From assembly GCA_016223135.1 (NCBI GenBank), contig JACRPQ010000016.1:124001-188000 (forward strand): a stretch of DNA of 64,000 bases. Reading direction: 5' to 3'. This DNA is from Chloroflexota bacterium (lineage in GTDB: Bacteria > Chloroflexota > Anaerolineae > Anaerolineales > Villigracilaceae). Position numbers and translations under genes: made by a program. A model generated the notes under the pieces. That model saw only the letters and a list, made by a program, of their open reading frames with translations. It was not told where the DNA came from and searched no databases. Positions within the stretch are counted from its first letter, which is position 1. Each line of letters begins with the position of its first letter. Of the stretch, positions 43,726-51,676 are shown piece by piece.

Positions 43726-44895
43726 TTATGCCATTGCCATTTCGGGCAGAGAGATGGCGATGGCTTCATCCTCCGGGAAGGGATCGCGGCTTGCCTCCAC
43801 CATCATCGGCATGATGACCGCTGTGAAACTCCCGGCTTCGATCAGGATCGGCTTTGTGTTATTCGTGATGCGCATGACCAATTCGCCCTTGCAGGCCTCA
43901 GCCGCGCGTTTCAGGAAGGTCGCGGATAACCAGGCTTGGGCATTCTCACCACTGGCAGTCCCTTCCAGGATGTTGCGACCCTGTCCGGTTTCGGTTTCTG
44001 CTGACGCGATCTTTGCAACGCCATTCACGGCTTTGAGAAAGGTGCTTTGTGTGCCCATCGCATTCACCATGCGGATGGATTGCATCAGGCTGGCTTGCTG
44101 GATTTGAAGCATTGCAACCGCGTTCTGTCGTGCCTCCTCGATCAGCGTCTTGATCTGCGCCGATGGGAAGTTGCCATCTGCCGTGACGGTTGCCAGGGTG
44201 AGGTCTTTTGAATCATCCGTGTTGGTGATCCGGAAGATGTAGCGGTTCTCCCCCGCCGTGCCCATGCGCACGGTGTCCCGGTCATCGACCAGTGTGGACA
44301 GCAGACGCGCGCTGCTCAGTGGCAAAGATACGGATGTTTGATCTGCGGGTCCTTCGATGCTCTCCTGCACGAGCCCGGCTGAATATCCATCAGCGGTCTG
44401 CGCCATTACGGAGTCGGAGTCCAGGATCAGGTGAACAACCTGCAACACGGCGCGTGAGTCATCCGTGGAGGCAAAGGGCAGGGCGCGCATCAAACTGCGG
44501 AAGATGGTTCCGGAGAATGTGGCAACCGTTTGAATGCTTTCCTCGCCGATGACCGGCAGGGGCTCATCCACAATGCGCAGGCTGGTACGGTTGGAGGTTC
44601 CCTGTTGAATGACCAGCGCAGTCCCATCCACATGCAGGCGGATCTGCCCTGCCAGAGTCTCCACCACGGCTTTCAAGGTGGCGGCATCCACACAGACGGA
44701 AAGGTCTTCGCTGCAATCGACATTCACGGTGGAGCGCGCGGCGGTCTCGCCGTTGAAGCAGGACAGGTGCAGGATGCCTTCGGTATTCACATCCAGCCGC
44801 ACGAGGGAGAAGGCGGCCATCAGGGTGCTTTTCGTGCTGGCGCGGGTCACGGCATTCAATGCCGAGTGAAGCAGGTCTTGTTGCAGGGTGATCAT
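43726..44895 (-). CDS. dnaN: DNA polymerase III beta-type sliding clamp
   Basis: The protein has 389 residues, the usual clamp length of about 370, made of three similar domains. Clamp features include the N-terminal LLHSALNAVTRASTKSTLMA, the interdomain RSLMRALPFASTDDSRAVLQ and the C-terminal PMMVE in the position of the canonical P-M-R-L. It would tether the element's polymerase, with the SSB and primase genes just upstream. It overlaps the small gene upstream (ATGA). It is diverged from chromosomal DnaN, as usual for plasmid copies. Confidence 0.8.
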   Translation of the reverse strand: MITLQQDLLHSALNAVTRASTKSTLMAAFSLVRLDVNTEGILHLSCFNGETAARSTVNVDCSEDLSVCVDAATLKAVVETLAGQIRLHVDGTALVIQQGTSNRTSLRIVDEPLPVIGEESIQTVATFSGTIFRSLMRALPFASTDDSRAVLQVVHLILDSDSVMAQTADGYSAGLVQESIEGPADQTSVSLPLSSARLLSTLVDDRDTVRMGTAGENRYIFRITNTDDSKDLTLATVTADGNFPSAQIKTLIEEARQNAVAMLQIQQASLMQSIRMVNAMGTQSTFLKAVNGVAKIASAETETGQGRNILEGTASGENAQAWLSATFLKRAAEACKGELVMRITNNTKPILIEAGSFTAVIMPMMVEASRDPFPEDEAIAISLPEMAMA

Positions 44896-45062
44896 GGGTT
44901 GGGTTCTCCTTGTTGTTGTTCCAGATAGTCCTGTAAGATCAGGACATCCAGATAAATATGGTTCGTGCGTTCCTCAGGCGAGGCGCTATCAAAGTGGGCT
45001 TGTTCGTCCTGCGCGAGATAATCGAGGACGCGGGAAAGTGAGCGTACTTGTTCAGCGTTCAT
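44892..45062 (-). CDS. Unknown 56-residue acidic protein
   Basis: The start at 45062 has GGAG 7 bases upstream; a longer frame begins at 45104 within the hairpin. The protein is helical and acidic (AEQVRSLSRVLDYLAQ). It is coupled to the clamp gene by ATGA. Confidence 0.5.
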   Translation of the reverse strand: MNAEQVRSLSRVLDYLAQDEQAHFDSASPEERTNHIYLDVLILQDYLEQQQGEPNP

Positions 45063-45077
45063 TGCGTTCTCCAAAAA

Positions 45078-45107
45078 CGAGTGACAGTCCATCAGGACTG
45101 CCACTCG
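45078..45107 (-). terminator. Hairpin between SSB and clamp operon
   Basis: CGAGTG-a-CAGTCC pairs with GGACTG-c-CACTCG around ATCA; an A-C mismatch interrupts the stem. It also carries a short T run on the minus strand. Confidence 0.65.
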
Positions 45108-45119
45108 TGATGTGATGGG

Positions 45120-45530
45120 CTAATACGGAATGTCATCCTCAGCCGGATCAGCCTGCGCGATGGCAGGTTCATTGTTCTTGCTGTCCAGGAAATGAATCTC
45201 CAATACTTTGAGTTCATAATCCGCCGCAGCCGTGCCATCCTGACGAACCCAGATGCGCGGGCGACCCGTGGCTTTATCCGGCGTCAGCCTGCCTTCGATC
45301 AACACCTTGCTGCCCTTTTTCAGGTACTGGTTGCAGACCTCGCCGAGTTTGCCCCAGGCGGTGCAGCGGAACCAGGTCGTGACCTTGATGGTCTCGCCCT
45401 TCTCATTGTTGTACTGGTCATTGGTGGCGACATTGAAGGTGGTCACGGCTGTGCCAGCCGGGGTGTAGCGCATTTCCGGTTCACCACCGAGGTGACCGAC
45501 GAACACGGATTTGTTGTATTGCTTTGACAT
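45120..45530 (-). CDS. ssb: Single-stranded DNA-binding protein
   Basis: The protein has 136 residues from ATG 45530 with AAGGAG. The OB-fold is clear: VFVGHLGGEPEMRYTPAGTAVTTFNVATNDQY ... TTWFRCTAWGKLGEVCNQYLKKGSKVLIEGRL. The tail is short and ends DPAEDDIPY, the partner-binding acidic C-terminus. A 108-base extension to 45638 is rejected. It is part of the element's own replication set with clamp and primase. Confidence 0.92.
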   Translation of the reverse strand: MSKQYNKSVFVGHLGGEPEMRYTPAGTAVTTFNVATNDQYNNEKGETIKVTTWFRCTAWGKLGEVCNQYLKKGSKVLIEGRLTPDKATGRPRIWVRQDGTAAADYELKVLEIHFLDSKNNEPAIAQADPAEDDIPY

Positions 45531-45564
45531 GAGAATCTCCTTGTATTGATTCTGTTTTTTGAAA

Positions 45565-45705
45565 TTACTTGCAGATGTCGCGCAGGCGCTGGTCCATTTC
45601 ATACTCGCCGGAACCAACGTATTGGATGAAACGGACAATGAACCAGACCGCCCAGATCAGGATCAGGCTGGCGATGATGGAAGCGAAGAGAGTCAATGCA
45701 GACAT
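45565..45705 (-). CDS. Small one-helix membrane protein, 46 residues
   Basis: Starting at ATG 45705 after AAGGAGA, it reads SALTLFASIIASLILIWAVW as a membrane helix, then FIVRFIQYVGSGEYEMDQRLRDICK and a TAA stop. The ribosome site and the hairpin upstream (45729-45761) indicate that it is a real gene. No function is known. Confidence 0.65.
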   Translation of the reverse strand: MSALTLFASIIASLILIWAVWFIVRFIQYVGSGEYEMDQRLRDICK

Positions 45706-45728
45706 TTTGTTTTCTCCTTGAAAATGGA

Positions 45729-45761
45729 AATCGGGGAGCGATGTAAGATCGCTCCCCGATT
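45729..45761 (-). terminator. Perfect 14-base hairpin after the primase gene
   Basis: AATCGGGGAGCGAT (45729-45742) pairs with 45748-45761 around a 5-base loop. The minus strand continues TTTTCA. Confidence 0.85.
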
Positions 45762-45783
45762 CAGGGAATGGTTGGATTTGAAT

Positions 45784-46545
45784 TTACAGAATGGACGGCC
45801 ACCATCCGCTCAGGATGGCTTCGTCCGGATCGAGCTCGTCGGGAGGTCGCAGGGTGCGCACTTTCGCGCCACCGTGTCGGATGGATGCCGACACACTTTG
45901 CGCCCATTCGACGCCGGCTTTGTCCGGGTCACGCAGCAGCAGGTACTCGTACTGCGGATGTTCGCGCAACCACTGGTGCATTTTTGCGCTCGGACTGGCG
46001 CCGTTGGTGTAGACCGCGACCGTGTCGGCTTCGCGTCCCAGTTGATGAATCTTCTGGGCGGTGATGAGCATGTCGAACATCGATTGTCGTGCCGCATCGA
46101 TGATCTCGCGATGGACCCGTGGAGCGGGAATGCCATAACCCAATCCATAGACGAGTGCGGTATAAGGTGTCACGCCGCGTTCTGCAAGATAGTTCCAGGC
46201 AGGGGAACGCTGCACGCAAGAGCGCGCTTCCGACACGGCTTCATCGAGTAGTTGCACCTGTGTCGGCGGACGTTTGGGGCGTGTCGGTGTAGTTACCGAT
46301 ACACTTGGTTTCCATTCCTGGCCCAACTTGGTTCGTAACGATTTCAGCGAACCACCACTGGCGCCACAACGCAGGCACTTCCAGTAACCGTTGACAAGAT
46401 TGACACCGAAATTGGGTTGCCCACCCTCCTCTTCCCGACTCGCGTCGTTATGGAAGGGACACCAGAAGATGGCCCAATTGCGATGATCCTCCACTCGAAC
46501 CGCCGTTCCCAAAATTTCTTCGGCGGCGGACAGGATGTTTTCCAT
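45784..46545 (-). CDS. DnaG-like primase (zinc finger and short TOPRIM)
   Basis: The protein has 253 residues. The N-terminal CHC2-type zinc finger has C29, H32, C57 and C60 (WCPFHND ... YWKCLRCGASGG). The C-terminus has a reduced TOPRIM, YLLLRDPDKAGVEWAQ ... PDELDPDEAI, with the DxD-like acidic residues. The central RNA polymerase domain is much shorter than in chromosomal DnaG (about 600 residues), so it is a compact plasmid or phage-type primase or a regulatory relative. AAGGAGG precedes the start. Confidence 0.72.
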   Translation of the reverse strand: MENILSAAEEILGTAVRVEDHRNWAIFWCPFHNDASREEEGGQPNFGVNLVNGYWKCLRCGASGGSLKSLRTKLGQEWKPSVSVTTPTRPKRPPTQVQLLDEAVSEARSCVQRSPAWNYLAERGVTPYTALVYGLGYGIPAPRVHREIIDAARQSMFDMLITAQKIHQLGREADTVAVYTNGASPSAKMHQWLREHPQYEYLLLRDPDKAGVEWAQSVSASIRHGGAKVRTLRPPDELDPDEAILSGWWPSIL

Positions 46546-46575
46546 GTGCTTTTCTGCGACCTCCTTTTCGTCTGA

Positions 46576-46683
46576 CTATTTGCCGATACAGTGTGCGATG
46601 GCAGCCATGAGGACCGTGAGCCAGTGATGAGGCTGGCTGGCGGCGATGGCGACCAGGATGAGAAGCATTGCGAAGGTTCTCAT
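46576..46683 (-). CDS. Small hydrophobic peptide, 35 residues
   Basis: ATG 46683 follows AAGGAGATAGATC. It encodes RTFAMLLILVAIAASQ (one helix) and then PHHWLTVLMAAIAHCIGK. It is 30 bases before the primase gene start. It may be a small membrane protein or toxin-like peptide; the ribosome site supports translation. Confidence 0.5.
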   Translation of the reverse strand: MRTFAMLLILVAIAASQPHHWLTVLMAAIAHCIGK

Positions 46684-46764
46684 GATCTATCTCCTTGTTT
46701 GGATGGATTAAATAGTCCCAGGGAGAAGGCATGATCACGCATCCGCGCAGTCCAGCATTTCGGC

Positions 46765-46995
46765 TCATTCCACCTCCACGCTGGCCCAGCTGGGCGCAGT
46801 GGTATACACGGCTGCATCTTCGTGCAGCAGTGTAACGTCGGCGGTATACAGGTAGTCCCCTTGCTGTCGTCCGGCGGAGGCGGCGACGTTGATCGCCTTG
46901 CCATTTACGATCACCATACGTTCATTGGCTGGGAGCGGAAAGGGCGCGTAAATCTTGACGGTTTTTACGGTTGTGATATGATCGGGCTTGTACAT
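46765..46995 (-). CDS. Unknown 76-residue protein
   Basis: It starts MYKPDHITTVKTVKIYAPFPLP. No Shine-Dalgarno is present. It is beta-rich (ADVTLLHEDAAVYTT) and probably heads the minus-strand block, with a large hairpin 12 bases upstream. No family is recognised. Confidence 0.5.
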   Translation of the reverse strand: MYKPDHITTVKTVKIYAPFPLPANERMVIVNGKAINVAASAGRQQGDYLYTADVTLLHEDAAVYTTAPSWASVEVE

Positions 46996-47725
46996 TGTTG
47001 TATACCGAAACCGTCCAGTTGCTGCTGGGCGGTTTCACTTTTTATCTGCCGGGCCTCTCACCCCGGCGAGTCCTCGCTGTCTTGTGCCCCACGTTAGTGG
47101 GGTAAGAAACGAAAACGGGCGTTGGCATGGGAAGTCCATGCACAACGCCCGTTTGTGTTGAGGGGAGTGTTCAGTTTTGGGGTTGGTTCGATCAGCCTCC
47201 TATGAGGGTTTCCAGGGAATATTTTTCACCGACACACCCATGAAAATCATGCAGTGTGTCGGTTCCGACATTGGGCTTGTTAGGGAAGGTTGAACCTGTT
47301 CTGATGGGTTCCCATTTTCCAAGCGTTTGTTATTTCTTTCAGTGAGTTCATGCAAATTTCCAAACAAGCCTGTTTCGTACATGGGGAAAGTGGAGGATGC
47401 GGATGGATTGGTTTGGGGATGGTGAATTTGGGCTCCTTTCGTTGAATGGATGGTGGGGATTGGATACAACAGCAGAAGCCCGGCGGTTTGCCAGGCTTCT
47501 TGAAGAGAGGGATGGATTGTGGAAAATAGGAACAGTGCGGATTATATGGAGTTTGAGAAAACTGTCAAAGTACGTAGGCGGCAGATATTCCTCTTGCATA
47601 TCATTATGCGACCTGTAAAAACGCCCCTATTCCCTACGGGTGAACTTGTGTGTGGGGACCGGGAAATGCAACCATAGGATGCCATCGGACACATCAATAA
47701 TCCTCTTTCCGGGGATTAATCAGAG
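46996..47725. other. Non-coding structured region between the minus block and the + transfer genes
   Basis: No convincing gene lies here. Hairpins are at 47007-47036 (12 pairs), about 47088-47103 (CCCCAC/GTGGGG) and 47113-47154 (AAACGGGCGTTG with complement, then inner GCATGG/CCATGC). A 9-base inverted repeat ACCGACACA/TGTGTCGGT at 47228-47263 contains the CCGACAC box in both orientations. It separates divergent gene blocks. An origin, regulatory centre or leader RNA is possible. Confidence 0.5.
47113..47154. terminator. Long hairpin at the head of the minus block
   Basis: AAACGGGCGTTG (47113-47124) pairs with 47143-47154. An inner GCATGG/CCATGC stem continues with one bulged base. The direction of use is unclear. 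Confidence 0.6.
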
Positions 47726-47766
47726 GCGACACGTTCCTCATACCCCCTGACAGCCTTTCGTATCAT
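47726..47766 (+). promoter_or_regulatory. Element promoter F (GCGACAC-N28-TATCAT)
   Basis: GCGACAC is at 47726-47732 and TATCAT at 47761-47766, with exactly 28 bases between. Unlike the others it has a leader with a ribosome site (AAAGGA) before ATG 47794. Confidence 0.72.
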
Positions 47767-47793
47767 CGCGCAAAAAACGAAAAAGGATACGAA

Positions 47794-48738
47794 ATGAACA
47801 CCAAACAAGAATGGAAAAAAGGCTTTACATGGATCGTGCTTCTGGTTTTGACGCCGGCAGTTTTATTCGCTGGACTTAACTTTCAGCAGTTGTATTCCGC
47901 CTGGACAGTCCGGAGCGAAACCCAGCGGCTTGCGAAGCTGGCGGGAGATGCACCGGATGATTTTGAAAATCCTGCGCCACTCACTGAGGATTTCGAGGAG
48001 GGTCTTTCCACGGCATTTTGGGATTTCACGATCATCAACGGCGCCGGACAGGCATCGAACGAAACCGCCTGGCACGCGGCGGAATTGGAGATCGATCATC
48101 AACTCACCCTCCGGCATGTCCAGGACCCGGAGTTCGAGATGGAAAGCGCGGACTGGCAGGAACCTTCCAGCGGGCAATATAACAATGTCACGTTGATTGG
48201 AGGCAGTGGGTTTCAACCTACTTCATCCAGCGATGTGGTTGTGGAATTCAAAAGCCGGGTGGATGAGAATTTTTATGGAACGGCGGGAGTTGTCCTGCAG
48301 CCACAAGGCACACTACAGGCAGATGGTCTCTTTGCCAAGTCGTTCGATATGTTTGGATTTTCAGTGATTGGCAGGGAGTCCTCCTTCAATGGCGCCAATG
48401 GTTCGGTTTGTTATCTGGCGCTCAATTGGGCGCCTGTTCAGATCGAAGCCATGAATGTGGACCCGGAAGGATGGCACACCTATCAAATCCGCCTGCATCA
48501 GGTCAGCAGGATCAAATGGTTGGGAACCGTGTCGGTGGATGGGTCGGAACTGTGTCGGATGACGATGCCGGCATTTGGACCAGTGGAAATCCAGGTCTGG
48601 AGCGATAATTACCTGGTGAGCACCCAGCCGCAGCGATGGTGGCAGATTGCACCGGTTCTTGAGTTGGGTTTCCAGGAGGGTGGGAACAAGGAGTTTCATC
48701 TCGATGACATTCGGATCTTTGAGGAGGTTCGGGAATAA
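47794..48738 (+). CDS. Membrane-anchored protein with a lectin-like beta-sandwich domain
   Basis: The protein has 314 residues with an N-terminal membrane anchor (about 12-32) and no lipobox. The extracytoplasmic part is beta-rich (TLIGGSGFQPTSSSDVVVEFKSRV, YGTAGVVLQP, MFGFSVIG, WHTYQIRLHQ), the look of LamG/concanavalin-like sandwiches that bind glycans. It may act in cell contact during transfer. It has its own leader with AAAGGA and is closed by the terminator at 48751-48779. I do not recognise a named family. Confidence 0.6.
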   Translation: MNTKQEWKKGFTWIVLLVLTPAVLFAGLNFQQLYSAWTVRSETQRLAKLAGDAPDDFENPAPLTEDFEEGLSTAFWDFTIINGAGQASNETAWHAAELEIDHQLTLRHVQDPEFEMESADWQEPSSGQYNNVTLIGGSGFQPTSSSDVVVEFKSRVDENFYGTAGVVLQPQGTLQADGLFAKSFDMFGFSVIGRESSFNGANGSVCYLALNWAPVQIEAMNVDPEGWHTYQIRLHQVSRIKWLGTVSVDGSELCRMTMPAFGPVEIQVWSDNYLVSTQPQRWWQIAPVLELGFQEGGNKEFHLDDIRIFEEVRE

Positions 48739-48750
48739 ACAGGCAATATC

Positions 48751-48787
48751 AATACGCCCGGTCGTGAACCGGGCGTATTTTTTTGGG
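48751..48787 (+). terminator. Strong rho-independent terminator
   Basis: A 12-base stem, AATACGCCCGGT (48751-48762) with 48768-48779, and a 5-base loop is followed by TTTTTTT. It ends the anchored-protein gene and lies just before promoter C. Confidence 0.9.
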
Positions 48788-48795
48788 TGCGGTAA

Positions 48796-48836
48796 GCGAC
48801 ACATGCAACCCACCTTGTCCTCCTGGACAGTATAGT
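48796..48836 (+). promoter_or_regulatory. Element promoter C (GCGACAC-N28-TATAGT)
   Basis: GCGACAC is at 48796-48802, and the -10 TATAGT at 48831-48836 follows after exactly 28 bases. ATG 48844 follows 7 bases later, so the message is leaderless. Confidence 0.74.
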
Positions 48837-48843
48837 CACGTCC

Positions 48844-49413
48844 ATGAGTGAGTCGTACCAGTCCAAACAGGAACGCCGGCAACGGTTGTTGGAGTCAATG
48901 CCCGAGGGACTTCGTCCGCACGTCTCCGTGCGCAACATCGAAGCCGTGGCAGCGCTTTCCCCACAGGCACAGACTCGTTTGCTGGAAGCCGTTCAAGCCG
49001 GGCTCAAGCGATTGCCGCGTGCCATTGAACAATTACGCGCCGACCCGCAGACTTCTGTTGCAGACCTGCTCGCCCCTCCTGCACAACCTGAAACAGAACT
49101 ACCTGCACAGAACCACTCTGCATCCATTGGACAGGAAGTGGCGGATTTGATCCAGGAGTGCTTTCCGGATATGCCGCGCCTGTCGGCGGAGGCGCTGGCA
49201 GATGCGGACGTGATGCAGGTCGTGCGCTCCGTGGCAGAGACCCATCAGCAGGTATTCAAGTCCAATCACATCAAAACGGATTTCGTCATGCTGACTTTGT
49301 ATGGATTGATGCGACAGACACTCGAACGACTCGAAGAGATCATTGAAGAAACCCCTGCCTTACGGCAGGCTTTTGAAAAAAACAACGAATGGAGAAAAGA
49401 AGAAACATGTTGA
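48844..49413 (+). CDS. Unknown helical protein at the head of the Tad-like operon
   Basis: The protein has 189 residues, mainly helical and charged, with segments LSPQAQTRLLEAVQAGLKRLP and TLERLEEIIEETPALRQAFEK. No known domain is recognised. It overlaps the CpaB-like gene and starts at the predicted +1. It is likely a cytoplasmic factor of the secretion machine. Confidence 0.6.
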   Translation: MSESYQSKQERRQRLLESMPEGLRPHVSVRNIEAVAALSPQAQTRLLEAVQAGLKRLPRAIEQLRADPQTSVADLLAPPAQPETELPAQNHSASIGQEVADLIQECFPDMPRLSAEALADADVMQVVRSVAETHQQVFKSNHIKTDFVMLTLYGLMRQTLERLEEIIEETPALRQAFEKNNEWRKEETC

Positions 49414-50312
49414 AACGAATTGCCTCGACCGGCGTGAACCTGGTGGTGCTGGGTGTGTCGGTTGGAATCTTTCTGGTGGCGTTCATCGCTTTGAACGCTC
49501 TGGGTGCGGCACAGAAGCCGCCCACCATTTCCGTATTGTCCGCCACACGTGACTTAAACATCGGCGATGTCATTATGGCAAATGACCTGGCGGTCAAGAC
49601 GGTTTTTCAGGATGACAATGCCAGCTTGTATATCCCGGGGGAGGAAGTGACCGGGGTGGTTGGCGGGGTGGTGGCGCAACCCATCTTCAATGGGCAGCCC
49701 ATCTTTCGATCCGCGATCCTGGCGCAGGCAGCCGAAGGCACAAGACTATCTGCTGTGCTGGCACAATTTCCCGGGCATAGTTTATTTCCCCTGCCATTGG
49801 ATGCGATGAACCTAGTATCGCCGGATGCGGAAGCCTTTCTGCCCGGAGACCTGATCGGTGTGACAGTCGTGATCAGCACTCGACCGCAACAGATGAGCAC
49901 ACCGACACCGATGCCAGAACTCATCATCAATCCGGGGTATGTGGAACCAACCGCCCAGCCCTCCCCGCTTGAATTGGAACAGGCGGATTCCATCAACCGT
50001 TCCTTCCCGCCGCTTGCCAAGGACTTGTTCCCGATGGGAGTGCGCGTGATCGCAGTGCAAGGGTTGCCGCAACAAACAGAATCATCCGAAGACAGTGGCT
50101 CCTTCAATCTGGACACCCAGCCGAAGATGTTGATCCTGCTCGTCCCGAATGAAAGCCGCGAAGTGTTATCGCTTGCCCTGCAACAGGGAGATCGTTTGGT
50201 GGTGTCGCTGATGGCGCGTGGTGATGAAGCGCCCTCCGCCGGCTTTACCTATTGGGACTTCGAAGACTTGTTCAAGCAGGATCGTGAAGAAGTCTTGAGA
50301 GGAGGACAGTAA
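49407..50312 (+). CDS. CpaB/RcpC-like SAF-domain protein
   Basis: The start is taken at 49407; 49389 is possible (GGAGAAAAG lies between). The protein has about 301 residues: an N-terminal membrane helix (VNLVVLGVSVGIFLVAFIAL), then a SAF domain (ISVLSATRDLNIGDVIMANDLAVKTV ... VAQPIFNGQPIFRSAIL) typical of CpaB in Flp pilus assembly, then a beta-rich part with proline-rich spacer. It probably sits in the periplasm of the Tad-like apparatus. It overlaps the next gene as TAATG. Confidence 0.75.
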   Translation: MLKRIASTGVNLVVLGVSVGIFLVAFIALNALGAAQKPPTISVLSATRDLNIGDVIMANDLAVKTVFQDDNASLYIPGEEVTGVVGGVVAQPIFNGQPIFRSAILAQAAEGTRLSAVLAQFPGHSLFPLPLDAMNLVSPDAEAFLPGDLIGVTVVISTRPQQMSTPTPMPELIINPGYVEPTAQPSPLELEQADSINRSFPPLAKDLFPMGVRVIAVQGLPQQTESSEDSGSFNLDTQPKMLILLVPNESREVLSLALQQGDRLVVSLMARGDEAPSAGFTYWDFEDLFKQDREEVLRGGQ

Positions 50313-51673
50313 TGCAAGTTTTGTTACTCGGTGCGGGAACTGTGACATCCCGCTTGAACATGCAGCTTGCGGAACAAGGTCATTCTGTTATCGCTCAGAT
50401 CGCGGCGTTCACGCCGCAACACATTGACCTGTTCGACTTCCGCGCGTTGGTAGTGGTATCGCCAGAGTCATCGGTATCCCCGGAGAGTCTGGTCAAGGCA
50501 GCCGAGCGGGGCAAGTTGATCTTTGTCATCGCGGGTGTCGGCGATGGCATGGCATCCTGGGCGAATGGCGTGGGTGTGCCATCCATTGCATATCCGCCCT
50601 CGGATGTGGACATCAATAAGTTGTATGAAGAGATGCGCCGTGCAGATGCTGGCAATCTCGCAGCGGACGACCAGTATCGCAGAGCGGTGCTGGGCAGTGA
50701 TATGTCGGCTCGCATTCAATCGGGGATGGCGGTGCGGAAGATCGCGATCACATCCCCAAAAGGTGGTACGGGTAAGACTACCGTGGCGGTTAATCTTGCA
50801 GTGGCGCTTGCTTTGTCAGGCATCACGACCTATCTTGTGGATGCCGATGGCAACGCCGGCGCACTGCAATATCACATGCGTATGGAGCGGGTCAATACCA
50901 CCATGATCGGACTCTTGCGCCGTGAGATCGCCAAAGCCAACAAAGGCGTGATGGGTGATGTCGCATCAGGGGCAGCCTATCTCAATGCCTTTACCCCCTT
51001 GGAGAATTTACCGACCTTGCGAGTCCTGCCAGGTCTTATCACTGATGATCTGGGCGACGAAGTCTTGCAACAGGAAGCCAGAGTCGCCGAAGTAATCCAA
51101 GGCTTGTATGAAGCAGGTGTCGCCGCAGGCGGTGTGGTCATCATGGATGTCGGCATCAATCCTGCACATGTGGTGCATCGTGCCGCCTTGAAAGCCGCCG
51201 AAGGGATTGCAATTGTGATCAAACCCGAAATTCCTGACCTTGCTGAGACCCGCAGATGGATCGCACGCATGATCAATTCATTGGCAAGTGTAGTCGGCAA
51301 AGGTAGCGCTCATGAATTCGTCGGCAGCCGCGTCAAACTCTGCTACAACCAGGTCGTGGGTGATGGTTTTAAGGCGGCACATAAGATGTTACAGCAAGCT
51401 TTGAGTGAAGACAAGATTGAATTGGCTTTGATTCCGAACGGCATCATCCCGATAGTCGATCCACGCCTGGCAGCCCAAGCCGTGAACTCTGATCGACGGG
51501 AGGACATCCTGATCTGGCGCTACAAAAAGGAGAAGTTGGAGGAACTCGGACCATTCGCCGATTCCCTATTGGGCTTCGCCTCCCACTTTGTGCCGGCTGT
51601 TCGTGAAGGTGCATCCCGAATTGGGCTATTGCCGAACGCTCCGAAAAAGCGCAGCTGGTTCGGGAAGGGTTAA
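50312..51673 (+). CDS. CpaE/ParA-like P-loop ATPase
   Basis: The protein has 453 residues. An N-terminal receiver-like fold (VLLLGAGTVTSRLNMQLAEQGHSVIAQI) resembles CpaE. The ATPase core starts with the deviant Walker A ITSPKGGTGKTTVAVNLAVAL (about 146-166), then YLVDADGNAGAL and VVIMDVGINPAHV. MinD/ParA-type ATPases of this group place Tad pili or partition cargo. It is followed 3 bases later by the TadA gene. Confidence 0.78.
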   Translation: MQVLLLGAGTVTSRLNMQLAEQGHSVIAQIAAFTPQHIDLFDFRALVVVSPESSVSPESLVKAAERGKLIFVIAGVGDGMASWANGVGVPSIAYPPSDVDINKLYEEMRRADAGNLAADDQYRRAVLGSDMSARIQSGMAVRKIAITSPKGGTGKTTVAVNLAVALALSGITTYLVDADGNAGALQYHMRMERVNTTMIGLLRREIAKANKGVMGDVASGAAYLNAFTPLENLPTLRVLPGLITDDLGDEVLQQEARVAEVIQGLYEAGVAAGGVVIMDVGINPAHVVHRAALKAAEGIAIVIKPEIPDLAETRRWIARMINSLASVVGKGSAHEFVGSRVKLCYNQVVGDGFKAAHKMLQQALSEDKIELALIPNGIIPIVDPRLAAQAVNSDRREDILIWRYKKEKLEELGPFADSLLGFASHFVPAVREGASRIGLLPNAPKKRSWFGKG

Positions 51674-51676
51674 GCC

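Noticed and set aside
45559-46251. 230-residue + frame
   Set aside because: Antisense to the primase and the small membrane gene; no start signal.
46448-46768. 106-residue minus frame with ATGA start
   Set aside because: Overlaps both the 35-residue peptide gene and the primase start; low-complexity His/Arg/Gly tail.
47228-47263. CCGACAC as a seventh promoter
   Set aside because: No -10-like hexamer stands 28 bases away in either direction.
47200-47618. Frames on both strands in the 47-kb gap
   Set aside because: No ribosome site, odd composition and no domain; treated as non-coding.
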